Shown piece by piece: positions 45,704-55,582 of a stretch of DNA of 64,000 bases. Below the pieces are notes generated by a model that worked only from the letters and a program-made list of their open reading frames with translations, did no database searches and had not been told where the DNA came from. The stretch is from Scenedesmus sp. ARA3 (lineage: Eukaryota > Chlorophyta > Chlorophyceae > Sphaeropleales > Scenedesmaceae). Each line of letters starts with the position of its first letter. Position 1 is the stretch's first letter. The DNA is taken from NCBI GenBank assembly GCA_004335835.1, contig RWJK01001976.1, positions 96,407-160,406 of the forward strand. The letters are read 5' to 3'. The position numbers were made by a program, and so were the translations under genes.

Positions 45704-47067
45704 AGTGGTCGGGGCAGCTGCAGCTGCACTTGTGCTGAAGGATGGTCCCCATCTAGCCCTAGCAGCAGCAGCAGCAGCAGCACATGCGTGCCATGTCAGA
45801 TTGACTGCTGCTGACCTGGTGCACGCTCATTGGCTGATACATCTACCGTGACTTACAGTCTTAACGATTGAGCGCATACAGCGGCCAGCACGCTGCTGCC
45901 AGCATGCCGCAAGGCCATGGATTCCCTTCGCACTGCTGCTCCCTGCCCTGCCCCGTCCTTTCGCACAAGCACTCAGCACGATGTACTCATTATCGTTGAT
46001 GGGACAAAGTTGATCAATTGTAAAGCGGACACATCATTACGTCAGAAAGAAGGCCAGCATTGGTTGTTACACCCCCAAATGTCAAAGCCCCAGCCAGCTC
46101 GAGTTGGCTGTAGGTAAATTAGGGAGTCTTCCACTCCGTATCCCGGACGATTGTTTCCTTGCTTGTGTGCGAGGCACGCGCCATTTCGCATGCACGCATG
46201 GGTGCAACTTGCACCGTGCAAGTGCTGAGCTACTGCAGCTGTCACACTGTGACAGTTGTTGCCTGGTATGAAGCCATCCGGCCACCCTCCCACCCCTCCC
46301 AGCCCTTACGAGGCACTTAAATATTTTTTACATTGAGCAGTATCTTTTCGTGACGCGCTATGTGGAAACACCTGCCTGCAAACTCTGGCAAAGTCAAAAC
46401 CCACAACCCAAAACACCAGAAGCCATTGAACCTGGCGATGAGGTAGAACTGGACGTCGTAATTGGCACAATTGCAGAATCACAATGCTGGACAGCTTACG
46501 AGGCAGCGTCTTTGCCCTGATACGACGTATGCAGAGACTGTCACTGCTCCACGACGCTCTCCAATACCTGCGCCTCGCGCGCTCAAAGTTCAGCTATAAA
46601 GGTAGGTCAGCTTCTATATTGCAGTGAGTCCTTGCGTGCCGTCACAGCCTCTGAAACTTCAGAGCAATTTGAGTCGGAAGAGCCGGTGTAACACGAAAAA
46701 CAACGCTGGCCGGAAGGCGACAGTCTCCGTCCTCATTCTATTCGTCCGGGTAAAGTGCACATCGACCGTGACTCAATGCATCGTGCATTGTGTTCATGTT
46801 ACGTCGTGAAGGTCAAGTGGCTGTGCAATGCTAGTGTGACGCCTGCGGAGGCCTTTCCAGATGAATACGCACATGCACGCCAGCCATTTGCCCTGAAATT
46901 GGTGTCACAGCATGTGCAAGAACGTGCTGACGTTTGCAACGTATTGTCGATACCCTGGCATATGCTTCTTCCCGCTTCTCAGTGAGCTCTTGTCCTAAAG
47001 TCCATAACCCAATCAGGACGGCTCGGAGAACAGCGTCTCGTTGCAAAACATTTCCATCGTCAACACC
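45704..47067. promoter_or_regulatory. head-to-head intergenic region of HPPK-DHPS and PAP2 genes
   Basis: 1.36 kb between divergent starts. A (CAG)6 run lies near 45762; otherwise the stretch is AT-richer and free of long triplet repeats. It presumably holds both promoters; no specific element is recognised. A missing first exon of HPPK-DHPS could also lie here. Confidence 0.45.
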
Positions 47068-48514
47068 ATGATCAGAATCCAGTCAGCCAGCAACATGCGG
47101 TGCGCCACTGGACGACCAGCTTGCAATCTCAGGACACCTCACCACAGGCGCTGCCTGGTGGTCAGGGCCTTCAGGAGCAGCAGCCCACAGCAGCAGGACA
47201 GCCAGCCCAGCCTCGAAGCAGCTCCACCCAGCAAGTCAAACGTCGTCAGCAGCAGCTCTGCAGCACCTGCTACTGCTGCTGTCACTGAGCTGGTAGCACA
47301 GCCCAGCGTCATGTGCAGTGCTCTGGCAGGCTTCTGCCTGGTGGCAGCTGGCGTGTTCGTGCCACTTGCGCAAGATGCGGACAACAGCGGCAGAAGCGAC
47401 CTCTCAACGTTCCTGGCTCGCTCAGCTTTTGAGCTGCTCAACTCGGGCAGTGCCAGCGCAGCACAAATGGCGCCACCAGCTGCACCAGATGCCCTGCTGT
47501 GCACAGCAGCAGATGCAGCCTCAGCAGCAACCACAACAGCAGCTGCAGCAGCCCCAGCAGGCACTGGATTCCTGCTGTCTATCGACCAGGCAGCACATGC
47601 CTTCGTGACAGCCAACACCAGCTATGATTGGCGGGCGCTGCAGGCAGACGTGTTCATCTCTGACAGCTTCATCGCTGCTGGCATTGCCGGCTGGGTGGCA
47701 TGCTCAGTCGCCTGCCTGGCGCTGGACCGTAGCTGGAGGAGTGTAGGACCGCTGGCAATGGCCTGGGCCTTCTACTATGCCACGTGAGTGTGCTGTAGGA
47801 TCAATATTGGCAGTTGCTTTGGGGATATTTGATGTGAGCAGCAGAGCAATTGTTATTGTTCACCCAATCAATGTGCAGCTATGCTTGGCACTCATTAGGT
47901 TGTTTACTTTGTGGTCATGCTTCACCCGGCACCGCCAATTACTACAGCCAGCTGTGTCAGGTCTCTGACTCATCCTGCTGCCGCTGCTGCTGTTGTATGT
48001 TGAACTGCCCACGTCCAGGTGTGGTGCTGTGGGCCATGGTGACCCACCACTGGTGGCCACACTGAAAGATGCCTTTGCGCGTGTGCGGCCCAGCACGCTG
48101 CACCACACCTACTCCTTCCCTTCAGGCCACACCTCAGCAGCAGTGTTCATCATAGGCGCACTGGTGGTGGTGCTGCTGCCACTCACAGTGCAGCTGCTGC
48201 AGGAAAAGGCCACCGGCAGCGGCAGCAGCAGCAGCAGCAGTCAGCCGAGTGAAGGGACTGAGGACAGTGCAGCTGAGACAAGCAGCATTGCTTGGGGTGG
48301 GCTAGACATGTGGGGTGCGCTGGGTGTGTGGGGTGCAGCGTGGGTTGTGACAGCCACTGGGCGAGTGCTAGCTGACGCGCATTGGGTGACAGACACACTT
48401 GCTGGCGGTATGCTGGCTGTGGCTGTGGTCTCAGCACTCGCGCAGTGCTGCAAGCTCGTGGCGGCAACAACCAACAGCAGCAGTAGCAGCGGCGGCGGGG
48501 CAGCAGGGGTGTGA
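47068..48514 (+). CDS. PAP2-superfamily lipid phosphatase, plastid-targeted
   Basis: Two exons: 47068-47783 and 48019-48514 (403 aa). The start is the first ATG; an in-frame TTG lies upstream. Residues 1 to about 40 (MIRIQSASNMRCATGRPACN, then HHRRCLVVRAFRSSS) resemble a chloroplast transit peptide. Several hydrophobic segments follow. The phosphatase signature is complete: KDAFARVRP (residues 255-263, K-x6-RP), SFPSGH (271-276) and GRVLADAHWVTD (R-x5-H-x3-D). Membrane enzymes of this family dephosphorylate phosphatidic acid, isoprenoid diphosphates or sphingoid phosphates; the substrate cannot be read from sequence. Compared with short PAP2 proteins it has an Ala/Thr-rich insert at about residues 130-175 and a Ser-rich loop after the PSGH helix. 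Confidence 0.9.
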
Positions 48515-50264
48515 TGCGGGACAGCAATAGCTAGTTAGGTGGGCAGAGGGAAAGGCATTTACAGGGGTAGTTAGGCGGGTGTCGCCATGCAGGTTGGTTT
48601 TGTGGACCTTTGGCTAGATGCTGGCAATGCCAGCTGCTGTATTATTAGGTGACAACGCTAGTAATGTTCACTTCAACATCACCCATCTGCATTGGACAAA
48701 CTGCCATCTGCAAACAGTTGTATCTGTTGACGTCTGCGGAGGGCCCTGCTTGTCCTGCCAGTACCGCCTTGAACAGCAGGCAGCACAATTCATTTTGATC
48801 TCCCAATCTGCATGCTCTGTTTGTGTTGTGCGCCGCCATCTTTGGATCACTTGCATTGTGCAGCAGGTAGAGTCTTGTCGCAGCTGTCCAGCATTGCTTG
48901 CCATGGCACCGCAGAAACACCTGGTGCACGTATATTGGTGCTCGCATGTCACGCCCTGGTTTTGCCCAGTGGCTGTTCTCGATGTTTCTTCCTGTTTTGA
49001 CACAACTTCTTTCAGTTTAGTCGCCTGTGCACAGCGCAGGCGGACCAACCATGCAGGCATGGCTGGTTGTAGTAATGATGGCCATGGTTTGCCAGATGCA
49101 AGAACTGTGCGCTCCGTGATGACGTGGTTGGTTTAACAGCTTTTCTGGACATCAACTTTTGACTGAATGCGCTGTTTTTGGGTTTCATCACGCAATGCCG
49201 ATTGCTTGGCCGTTGTGGTGTTTTGCAACACGGCCTCAATGTCATTGGGCTGTTGAACCTGCCAGTGTTTGAAATGCGTGATGGGCACTGGACCTGCTGT
49301 GCATGCATTGCTGCGCTAACAGCAGCACATGCAATCGTGCCACCGTAACATGTCTGCAGTTGTTGACATAGTGATTACATTTGCATGTATGCATTCTAGT
49401 GAGGCAGTCGGCGATGAGGCGTGCATCACCTACAGAGTTGAGGGAGCTGGTGCTGTGCTTAGTGCACGTCTGCGACATGCATGCTGGGGTGCCCATGTGT
49501 CAATGCACGGTGGCTTGCTGTGTCAGCAAGGCGAGGCAGCACACATTGCTGCCTAACGTTAGTCGTTAACGGCTGGCTGTGGCAGGCAGGCTGTGGCAGG
49601 CAGGCCTTTGTCGCTGTTGTGGCCACTGGTACTACTACATTGCGGCTCACGTATGGTGCCTGTGGCTGTTGTTGTAAGACACCAGATCCTGCCGTGGCTC
49701 ACGAGCAAGACATGACTCATTGCTAAGGCTACCAGGTAATTTGATGATGATGACTCACTGCTTACCAAACACTAGCTATAGGGTTGGCATCTGACAGCCG
49801 GCATCATCATCCACCGTGTCACCAATGACGCCATCAAGCGCCAGCCCACATGCCACAACTGACGTCACCACACACTTTGCTACCGTTGTCACCGTATATA
49901 CGTTCTCCCGCACCCTGCATGTTTCAGCAGGTACCACACTAGCCCCATCCTGCAGGCTGTTGCCCGCTGTACTGTACATCAAACCTCCATCTTATACATC
50001 CGCGCATACTCTGCCTGCGTCCTGCAGCAGCAGATCTGGTTGTTGATCGTGGTAGGGAGAACATGACAGCTGCCAGCTGGCTGGTCTAGTCTGGGCTGCC
50101 AGCCCAGCCTGGCTGGCTGGCGCTTTGCCCATTCTACGGTACACTGGAGCTGTTGCAAGCCTGTCGTGTCTGAAGAAATAGCAACCCGCACAGACATTGC
50201 GTGCGTGCTGCCGCTGCTGCACCGCCTTCAACTAAAATGACAGCTGCTAGCCTCGTGCAACGGC
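48515..50264. other. convergent 3' flanks
   Basis: About 1.75 kb between the PAP2 stop and the MED28-like stop. It is GT-rich on the plus strand in its first half. No exon-like segment, RNA gene or repeat array is recognised. Confidence 0.6.
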
Positions 50265-51498
50265 TCAGTCTTGGCTGGCTGGTGCGCCTGCTGGCTGGCT
50301 GCTGATGCCGTCAGTGAGCGTTGCCTCATGCTGTGCGCGCAGCTCCTGGCACTTGCCCTGCCACTGCTGCACCACATAGTCCGTCTTCAGCAGCAGCTGC
50401 TCCTGCAATCAGCAACAGCAGCAGCATCGGCAGCAGAAGCGGCGGCAGCAGAAGCGGCGGCGGCCGCAGCAGCAGGTACAGGCCAGGTTAGTTGGTGGGG
50501 CATTGGGTGCAAACGCAACAGCAGCACACATGCGCCACTACTGCTGGCAATACTTCACTTTTGGTATTGCTGACACAGCGGGTGCACAGCAAATGGGACC
50601 AATGATGACTTCAGTTGTCTGGAATGACAGCCATACATGTGCACTACTCTGGTACGCAGTCAGCCTTCCAAAGCAATGCCGCACTCACTGCTCTGCTGAG
50701 CTCCTGTTCAAGTGCTTGCACTTCCTGCAACCCATGAGAATATCAGGTTGTGGGGCAGCATACCAGAGAACAGTCAGTTGCAGGGTTTGATGTTTGAGCT
50801 TGGGACCTTGCCAAATGGCAGGCTGGTGGCCATGCTGCAAGCACAAGTCAGCGAGCCTTGCCAGGTTGTCTGGTCAATTTCATGTTGAGCTGCAGCTGCT
50901 GCTGCTGCTGCCGCTGCTGCAACCTTTCTTTCCTAGTACATGTGAGTCGCTTGCACAGCATGTACAGAGCCTGCCATAATGATCTTGCTGCACATTGCTG
51001 ATCTTCATGCTTCAGCTGTCAACCCTGCTAGGCAGTAAGGTGTACTTTGAGCAAAGAAGGACTACGTATCAAAACCATAGCAGGTGCTACAGCACCCCGC
51101 ACTCACCTGCTCCAGCTGCTGCTGTCTGCTGGTGGGTGGTGCAGCAGCAAAGCTGCGCAGGTACTGCTGCATGCCAGCTACTGCCTCCACAAATGCTGCA
51201 GCACTGGCTTGAACCCCTGCAGGTGTGACACATTATATATGTTTGAGCATATTGTTAGTCTGTGAAACACTGTGGCTGGTGGCATGCACTCTGCTGTTCA
51301 GCAACAAGTGAAACGTCCACTGCTGCTGCTGCTGCTGCTGGTGCTGGTGGTGGTGCTGCTGCTGCTATCGTGATCTGCCTGCCCACCCTGAGGCCCTTGA
51401 TCTGCTGCTTGTCCATCGACTTCTGGAAGCATACGCTGCATTTGCAGGTTCGCGCGATCTAATAGTGCCAGAGCGTCTGTTGCGGTCTGGGCGCTCAT
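50265..51498 (-). CDS. small coiled-coil protein, possible Mediator subunit 28
   Basis: Four exons: 51498-51387, 51216-51107, 50724-50689 and 50402-50265 (131 aa, phases consistent). The N-terminus is helical (MSAQTATDALALLDRANLQM), followed by VQASAAAFVEAVAGMQQYLR and QQLEQEVQALEQELSRAEQL. The last helix is LLLKTDYVVQQWQGKCQELR followed by AQHEAT. The order (acidic helix, EL-rich coiled coil, then a lysine plus W-Q and Q-H helix) is like MED28, where a similar helix reads W-Q-x-x-L with a following Q-H. MED28 is a head-module coiled-coil subunit of the transcription Mediator. Similarity is judged by eye and the match is short; any small coiled-coil protein, including other Mediator head subunits, could look like this. 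Exon structure is good, identity modest. Confidence 0.7.
50412..50476. repeat. GCA/GCG imperfect triplet tract
   Basis: Short imperfect alternation of GCA and GCG triplets in the intron just upstream, on the coding strand, of the last MED28-like exon. Confidence 0.8.
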
Positions 51499-52159
51499 CC
51501 TGCCGAGTCTGCTTTGCCGCCAAGGTACTGCCGTAATCTAAAGCCTTTGTAAACAAAGTGATATTACTTGTACTCTAGTGATAAGTGCAGAGCAGCTGGC
51601 AACTGAGCGTGGCACTGGGGATGGTGAAGGAGCTGTGGTGCTGTGTAGCCAGGTACACTTTGGTGCAGAAGGCTTGGTCTCTACAAATAGCGAACATAAA
51701 GAAACTACAGCCATGGGACCAACATGCAATAGCTCGCCCATCATCGTGGCCCAAGAAGCAGATGTACTCAAACTGCACAAGCCCTGACAAACCCTGGACC
51801 CTGCCAGACTGGGCTGTGCCTGACACGTCTTCTGTGCCACCTACCGTTCGTGCCTGCCCGAGACAGCAGTTTCTGAATCCTTATAGAGCTGCTGCCAGCA
51901 CTGCTACTGTCTGCGCTGCCCCATGACATTGCACATGGCTTCAAGCCACTACCGCTGACATGCGACTGCCTGCATGCGTGCCAGCTGCAGCCCACGCAGA
52001 TGGTCAGGAGACTTAGAACGAGAGGTCTTCTGGCGCAGCTTTGCTTGCATGTTTCGCATCCAATGCAGTCCGTGAGGACTCAGCGGATGTGTAAATTCGT
52101 TCTTATACATGCACTGCAAGAACGGACACTGCAGAAAAGCTGCCAGTGAGCCAGTACAT
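51499..52159. other. intergenic, MED28-like promoter side
   Basis: 660 bp with no coding sequence recognised. It should hold the promoter of the MED28-like gene and the 3' UTR of the small membrane protein. Confidence 0.6.
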
Positions 52160-53093
52160 TCATGTGAAGCCTTCAACTGCTGGAGACTTGGTCGCATTCG
52201 CTGGCTGCTGCTGCAGTGGGGCCGAGCCAGGCTGTGCAGCAATCAGGTACACCACTAGCAGCACCAGCAGGATTATGCTGGCAAAGCCAGCCCACACCTG
52301 CAACGCAGCACCCACCACATCAGGGAGAGATTGCAGCAGGTCAAAGCTTCATTCATCTGCAGCTACAGCAGCCTTGACCTCCGCATGATGAGTTGCCAGC
52401 TATATTCAGAGACAAACATCATCAGCATCATGCATGCAAGCGCCAATGATGCCGGCACAGGCTGTCACAGCCAGTGGCGGATACTCTCGCTCCATCCTGC
52501 TGCTGCAACTGTTCTACTTCAAGTATGACTGTACTACTTCAGAATGTGTCCCTTGTGTGCGCCTGCACTCCGCCAACTGCTGGCCTTGCATTCTGGCAGC
52601 AGACACAACCTGCTGGCACTCGTTGCACATTCTGGCACAGCCAGTAGCAGTAACATTTAACTCTGCTCGACTGCCAAGCAGACTCACATACGCAGCCTGC
52701 TGGTGCGCGCTCTTGTTCAGCTGCTTCCTGAGGCGCCTCTCCGTTGCGCTCTCCTTCGCGTAATGGGCTGCAGCCGTTGTGTTGCAACATCACACGTACA
52801 GGCCGTCAGGCAGCTTTGCTTTTTTCATGCTAGACTGTCCATCTAAACAATGAGGCCAAGCTGGGTATGTAAAGGCATGCAACATGCAGGCCGCTCTGAT
52901 CAGCACGGACGCATGCATGCCCGTGACTACTGCGTGCGTTGAACACATATGGCAGTGTTGTGGAGCGTTTTGGTTGTGGTTTTGCTGCCCTGGGGCATTC
53001 AACACCAGTCAAATTGCCATGGCACTGCCCAGCGCACCCTAGCAGCAGCAGGTCCTGTGCATGGGCGGCCAGATGTTCACCTGTTCGTGACAT
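52160..53093 (-). CDS. small tail-anchored membrane protein (SMCO4-like layout)
   Basis: Three exons: 53093-53081, 52767-52688 and 52297-52160, giving 76 aa: MSRTAHYAKESATERRLRKQ, a basic amphipathic helix, then one hydrophobic helix (WAGFASIILLVLLVVYLIAA) and a polar tail ending SPAVEGFT. Exons 2 and 3 are convincing because donor TAT|GTGAGT and acceptor GCAG|GTG keep phase and the helix is clean. The 13-nt first exon is inferred: it is the only nearby ATG followed by a donor with the right phase. The layout (short basic coiled helix, single C-terminal span) resembles the animal SMCO4 family, but similarity is not demonstrated. It is probably inserted post-translationally in an organelle or ER membrane. 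Confidence 0.55.
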
Positions 53094-53574
53094 CGCTCGT
53101 ACTGATGTCAGAGGTCGAATTCCGGCATCAAGGCTGGCGAAAGTCGGTGTACCAACCAGATCAATCAAAGCAACAGCTGTCCGAGCAGACGTCTCCTTGT
53201 CGAGCTTTAATGCTAAGGTAGCACAAATGGACAATCCAATTTCGCTTCAAGTATTATACACGCTTTGTCGCGGCTTGGCACGTCTGATGCACGTTCCGAA
53301 AGTGTCGGATGCAACCGTCATGACAACCTGTCACATAACTCCAGGCGCACGCTGACGACGTTGTGGCCGTACAGTGTCCATACGCCATGTGATCAAGCTG
53401 CGATCGTAGTCCAGGCGCTTGCAGGGCGCTTTGAGAGAAGGTTACATCACTGGATGAGCCGCCATACAAATGCCTGGCATTTGACAGCCTGCAGCATACT
53501 GCGTGGCAGCTACCTATTTGCGACCTGCGCCATATCCATGGCACAGCATCCACCCATACTTCACACAGACACCA
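53094..53574. other. intergenic, 3' flank of plastid protein gene
   Basis: 480 bp without coding features. A minus-strand TGTAA at 53442-53446 lies about 130 nt after the stop of the plastid protein gene and may be its poly(A) signal. Confidence 0.5.
53442..53446 (-). terminator. TGTAA polyadenylation motif
   Basis: Minus-strand TGTAA about 130 nt after the stop at 53575, at the spacing seen for MCU and FPG. Confidence 0.5.
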
Positions 53575-55582
53575 TCACAGGAACTTGAAGGGCAGCTTGT
53601 CACCTGCAGTCAGGTAGCAACAGCAGCAGCAGCAGTGCAGTCATCATGTGTCAAAGCGCTGCAGTGTATCAACACAACTAATAAGGTTGGCTGCTGTGCT
53701 GCGCTGCAGCCCAGACAAGCCCCCTTGGTGGCATGCCGCATCAAGCACCAGCAGCTGCAGCAGCAGCAGCGGCAACCACATGTCCCATGCAGGGACAACC
53801 AAGCAGTCTTCATAGCATATGCAGGCTGGCTGTGTAGAAGCAATGCTGCAAGCATGCAAGCACGCGTTGTTACATTGCTGCCAGCATAACGAGTTGCTCC
53901 TGGCCCACCTGGGTTGAGTTTCATGGGGTCCCCCTTCCAATCACGTGGCCCATCACTGCTGCTGCTGTCGTCGCTGCTGTCGTCTTCAGGCACTGCTGCC
54001 GGCTGCCTTCGCTGCGGCTGCTCTGATATGCTGAAGCTGCTTCCCTGCTGCTCATGCCAGGCGGCGATGTCTTCAAGACTGATCTGCACGCAGCACAAGA
54101 TCATTAAAAACATACAAGAGGTGTCAGGACAGCGCTGCAAAGGAACATTCACGACAGAAGTCAATCAGGAGTGCAGGGCACACAGCAGTGTTGCAGCAGC
54201 AGCCGCAGCATGCAGGCCTGGTGTATAGCGCTCGGAGCAGCATTGCAGATGATTGCTTGCGGAGTAACCAGCAACATCCTCCCCTCCCACACCACCAACA
54301 TGCTGCTGCTGCTGGTTGTGTGAAACCAACCATCAGGATGTACCGGCACAGCAGCAGCATCTCTGACATCCATTCTAGCCGGCTGCTGCACCACGCGCAC
54401 CTCATCAGTTATGACCAGCTTGCCATTGCCGCTGCCGGCCGCACTGCTGCCGCCAGCACCGCTGCTCCTGCTGGCCCTAGGCACCCCAGCTGCCCGATCC
54501 CCAGCAGCAGCAGCCACTGCAGCTGCACTGCTGCTGCTTGCAGCAGCAAGCGGCACGCTTCTGTGCACCTGCCAGACTGGGCTGCCATCCACCACCATTG
54601 ACTGGATGCGCTGCGTCCAGGCCTTGTGCTCTTGGAATGGCACTGATGACAGGAAGGCCTCCCAGTCTGCCATGCTGTCAAAGCTGACCTCCATCTGTTA
54701 CATAACATGTTACAAACACGTCAAGCTTGTCATATGTCACCATTGAAGTCAGGCGATGACGCTACTCACGTGTCATGCTGCACGATGGCGAGCGCTGCAG
54801 GCACACAGCGCATGCTGTGTTGTGCGGTGTGTCAGCACGCCATGCGAACAGGCAGAGGGATGCAGCAGAGGCACACCGCCGCCACCTTCACACTGCCGCT
54901 TACACGCCTTCAGGCGCAACGACTCAGCTGCATGCAGCAGGCTGCTGGGGAGCTCGTGCAGCTGCTCCACACACAACTTGCAGCACTCATTTGAACGAGA
55001 GGGAGCAAGATGGGTCAGAGGCATGCTGATGCAGCCCTGTAGCTATGAAAAGAAGGTGGCAGTGACTGCTGCTTGCAGGGCGGCAGGGCAGCCAGGTGGG
55101 GAGAGCTCACCTCTAGCCGTGACTCTGGCACGCCCAGGCAGCCACTGGCCAGGCGCGTGTTTGCTGCTGTGAGGCCTGCCTTGCTGCCGACAGTGGCCAC
55201 CCACTCCTGCAGCAGTGCGGTGGCTTCAGTCTTGCAGCCATACCTGAGGAGGAAGAGCAGCAGCACAGCAGTAGCAGCAGCAGCAGCAGCAGCAGATACA
55301 CCATATGCACGGTTGAAGGCAGCGAAGGATGACACAGGGCAGGCACAATATCTACCACGCTAGCATTGTGAATCGCCCAGGGTATGTGTCGGCAGCGCAG
55401 TAAAGCAGCCAATTACGTTCAGCTGTCCTGCTGTCGAACCTGACGTCCAAACACCAGCGAGCATGGACTGTTGCGTTCACTTGGACGGTGAGCCTCCTTG
55501 AAGCCTTTGATGCAGAACTTTGTCTAGCCGGTTTGGCGCCTGACCAGCTGTGATCGACGGTTCGGGCGTTCAAGCAGTTCAT
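53575..55582 (-). CDS. plastid-targeted protein of unknown function
   Basis: Five exons: 55582-55440, 55243-55111, 54694-54401, 54083-53909 and 53603-53575 (257 aa, phases consistent). Residues 1-35 (MNCLNARTVDHSWSGAKPAR then QSSASKASRRL) look like a chloroplast transit peptide. The core is compact: WCLDVRYGCKTEATALLQEW, ESRLEMEVSFDSMADWEAFL and EHKAWTQRIQSMVVDGSPVW. A Ser/Ala-rich loop follows, then GKLVITDEISLEDIAAWHEQ, an acidic Ser/Asp stretch and the end GDPMKLNPGDKLPFKFL. The exon 1 donor is GTTCGA, weaker than the rest. The core looks like a folded alpha/beta domain shared by photosynthetic organisms, but I cannot name the family. Reading past the GTGCGC donor in exon 3 gives a poorer tail. 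Confidence 0.75.
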
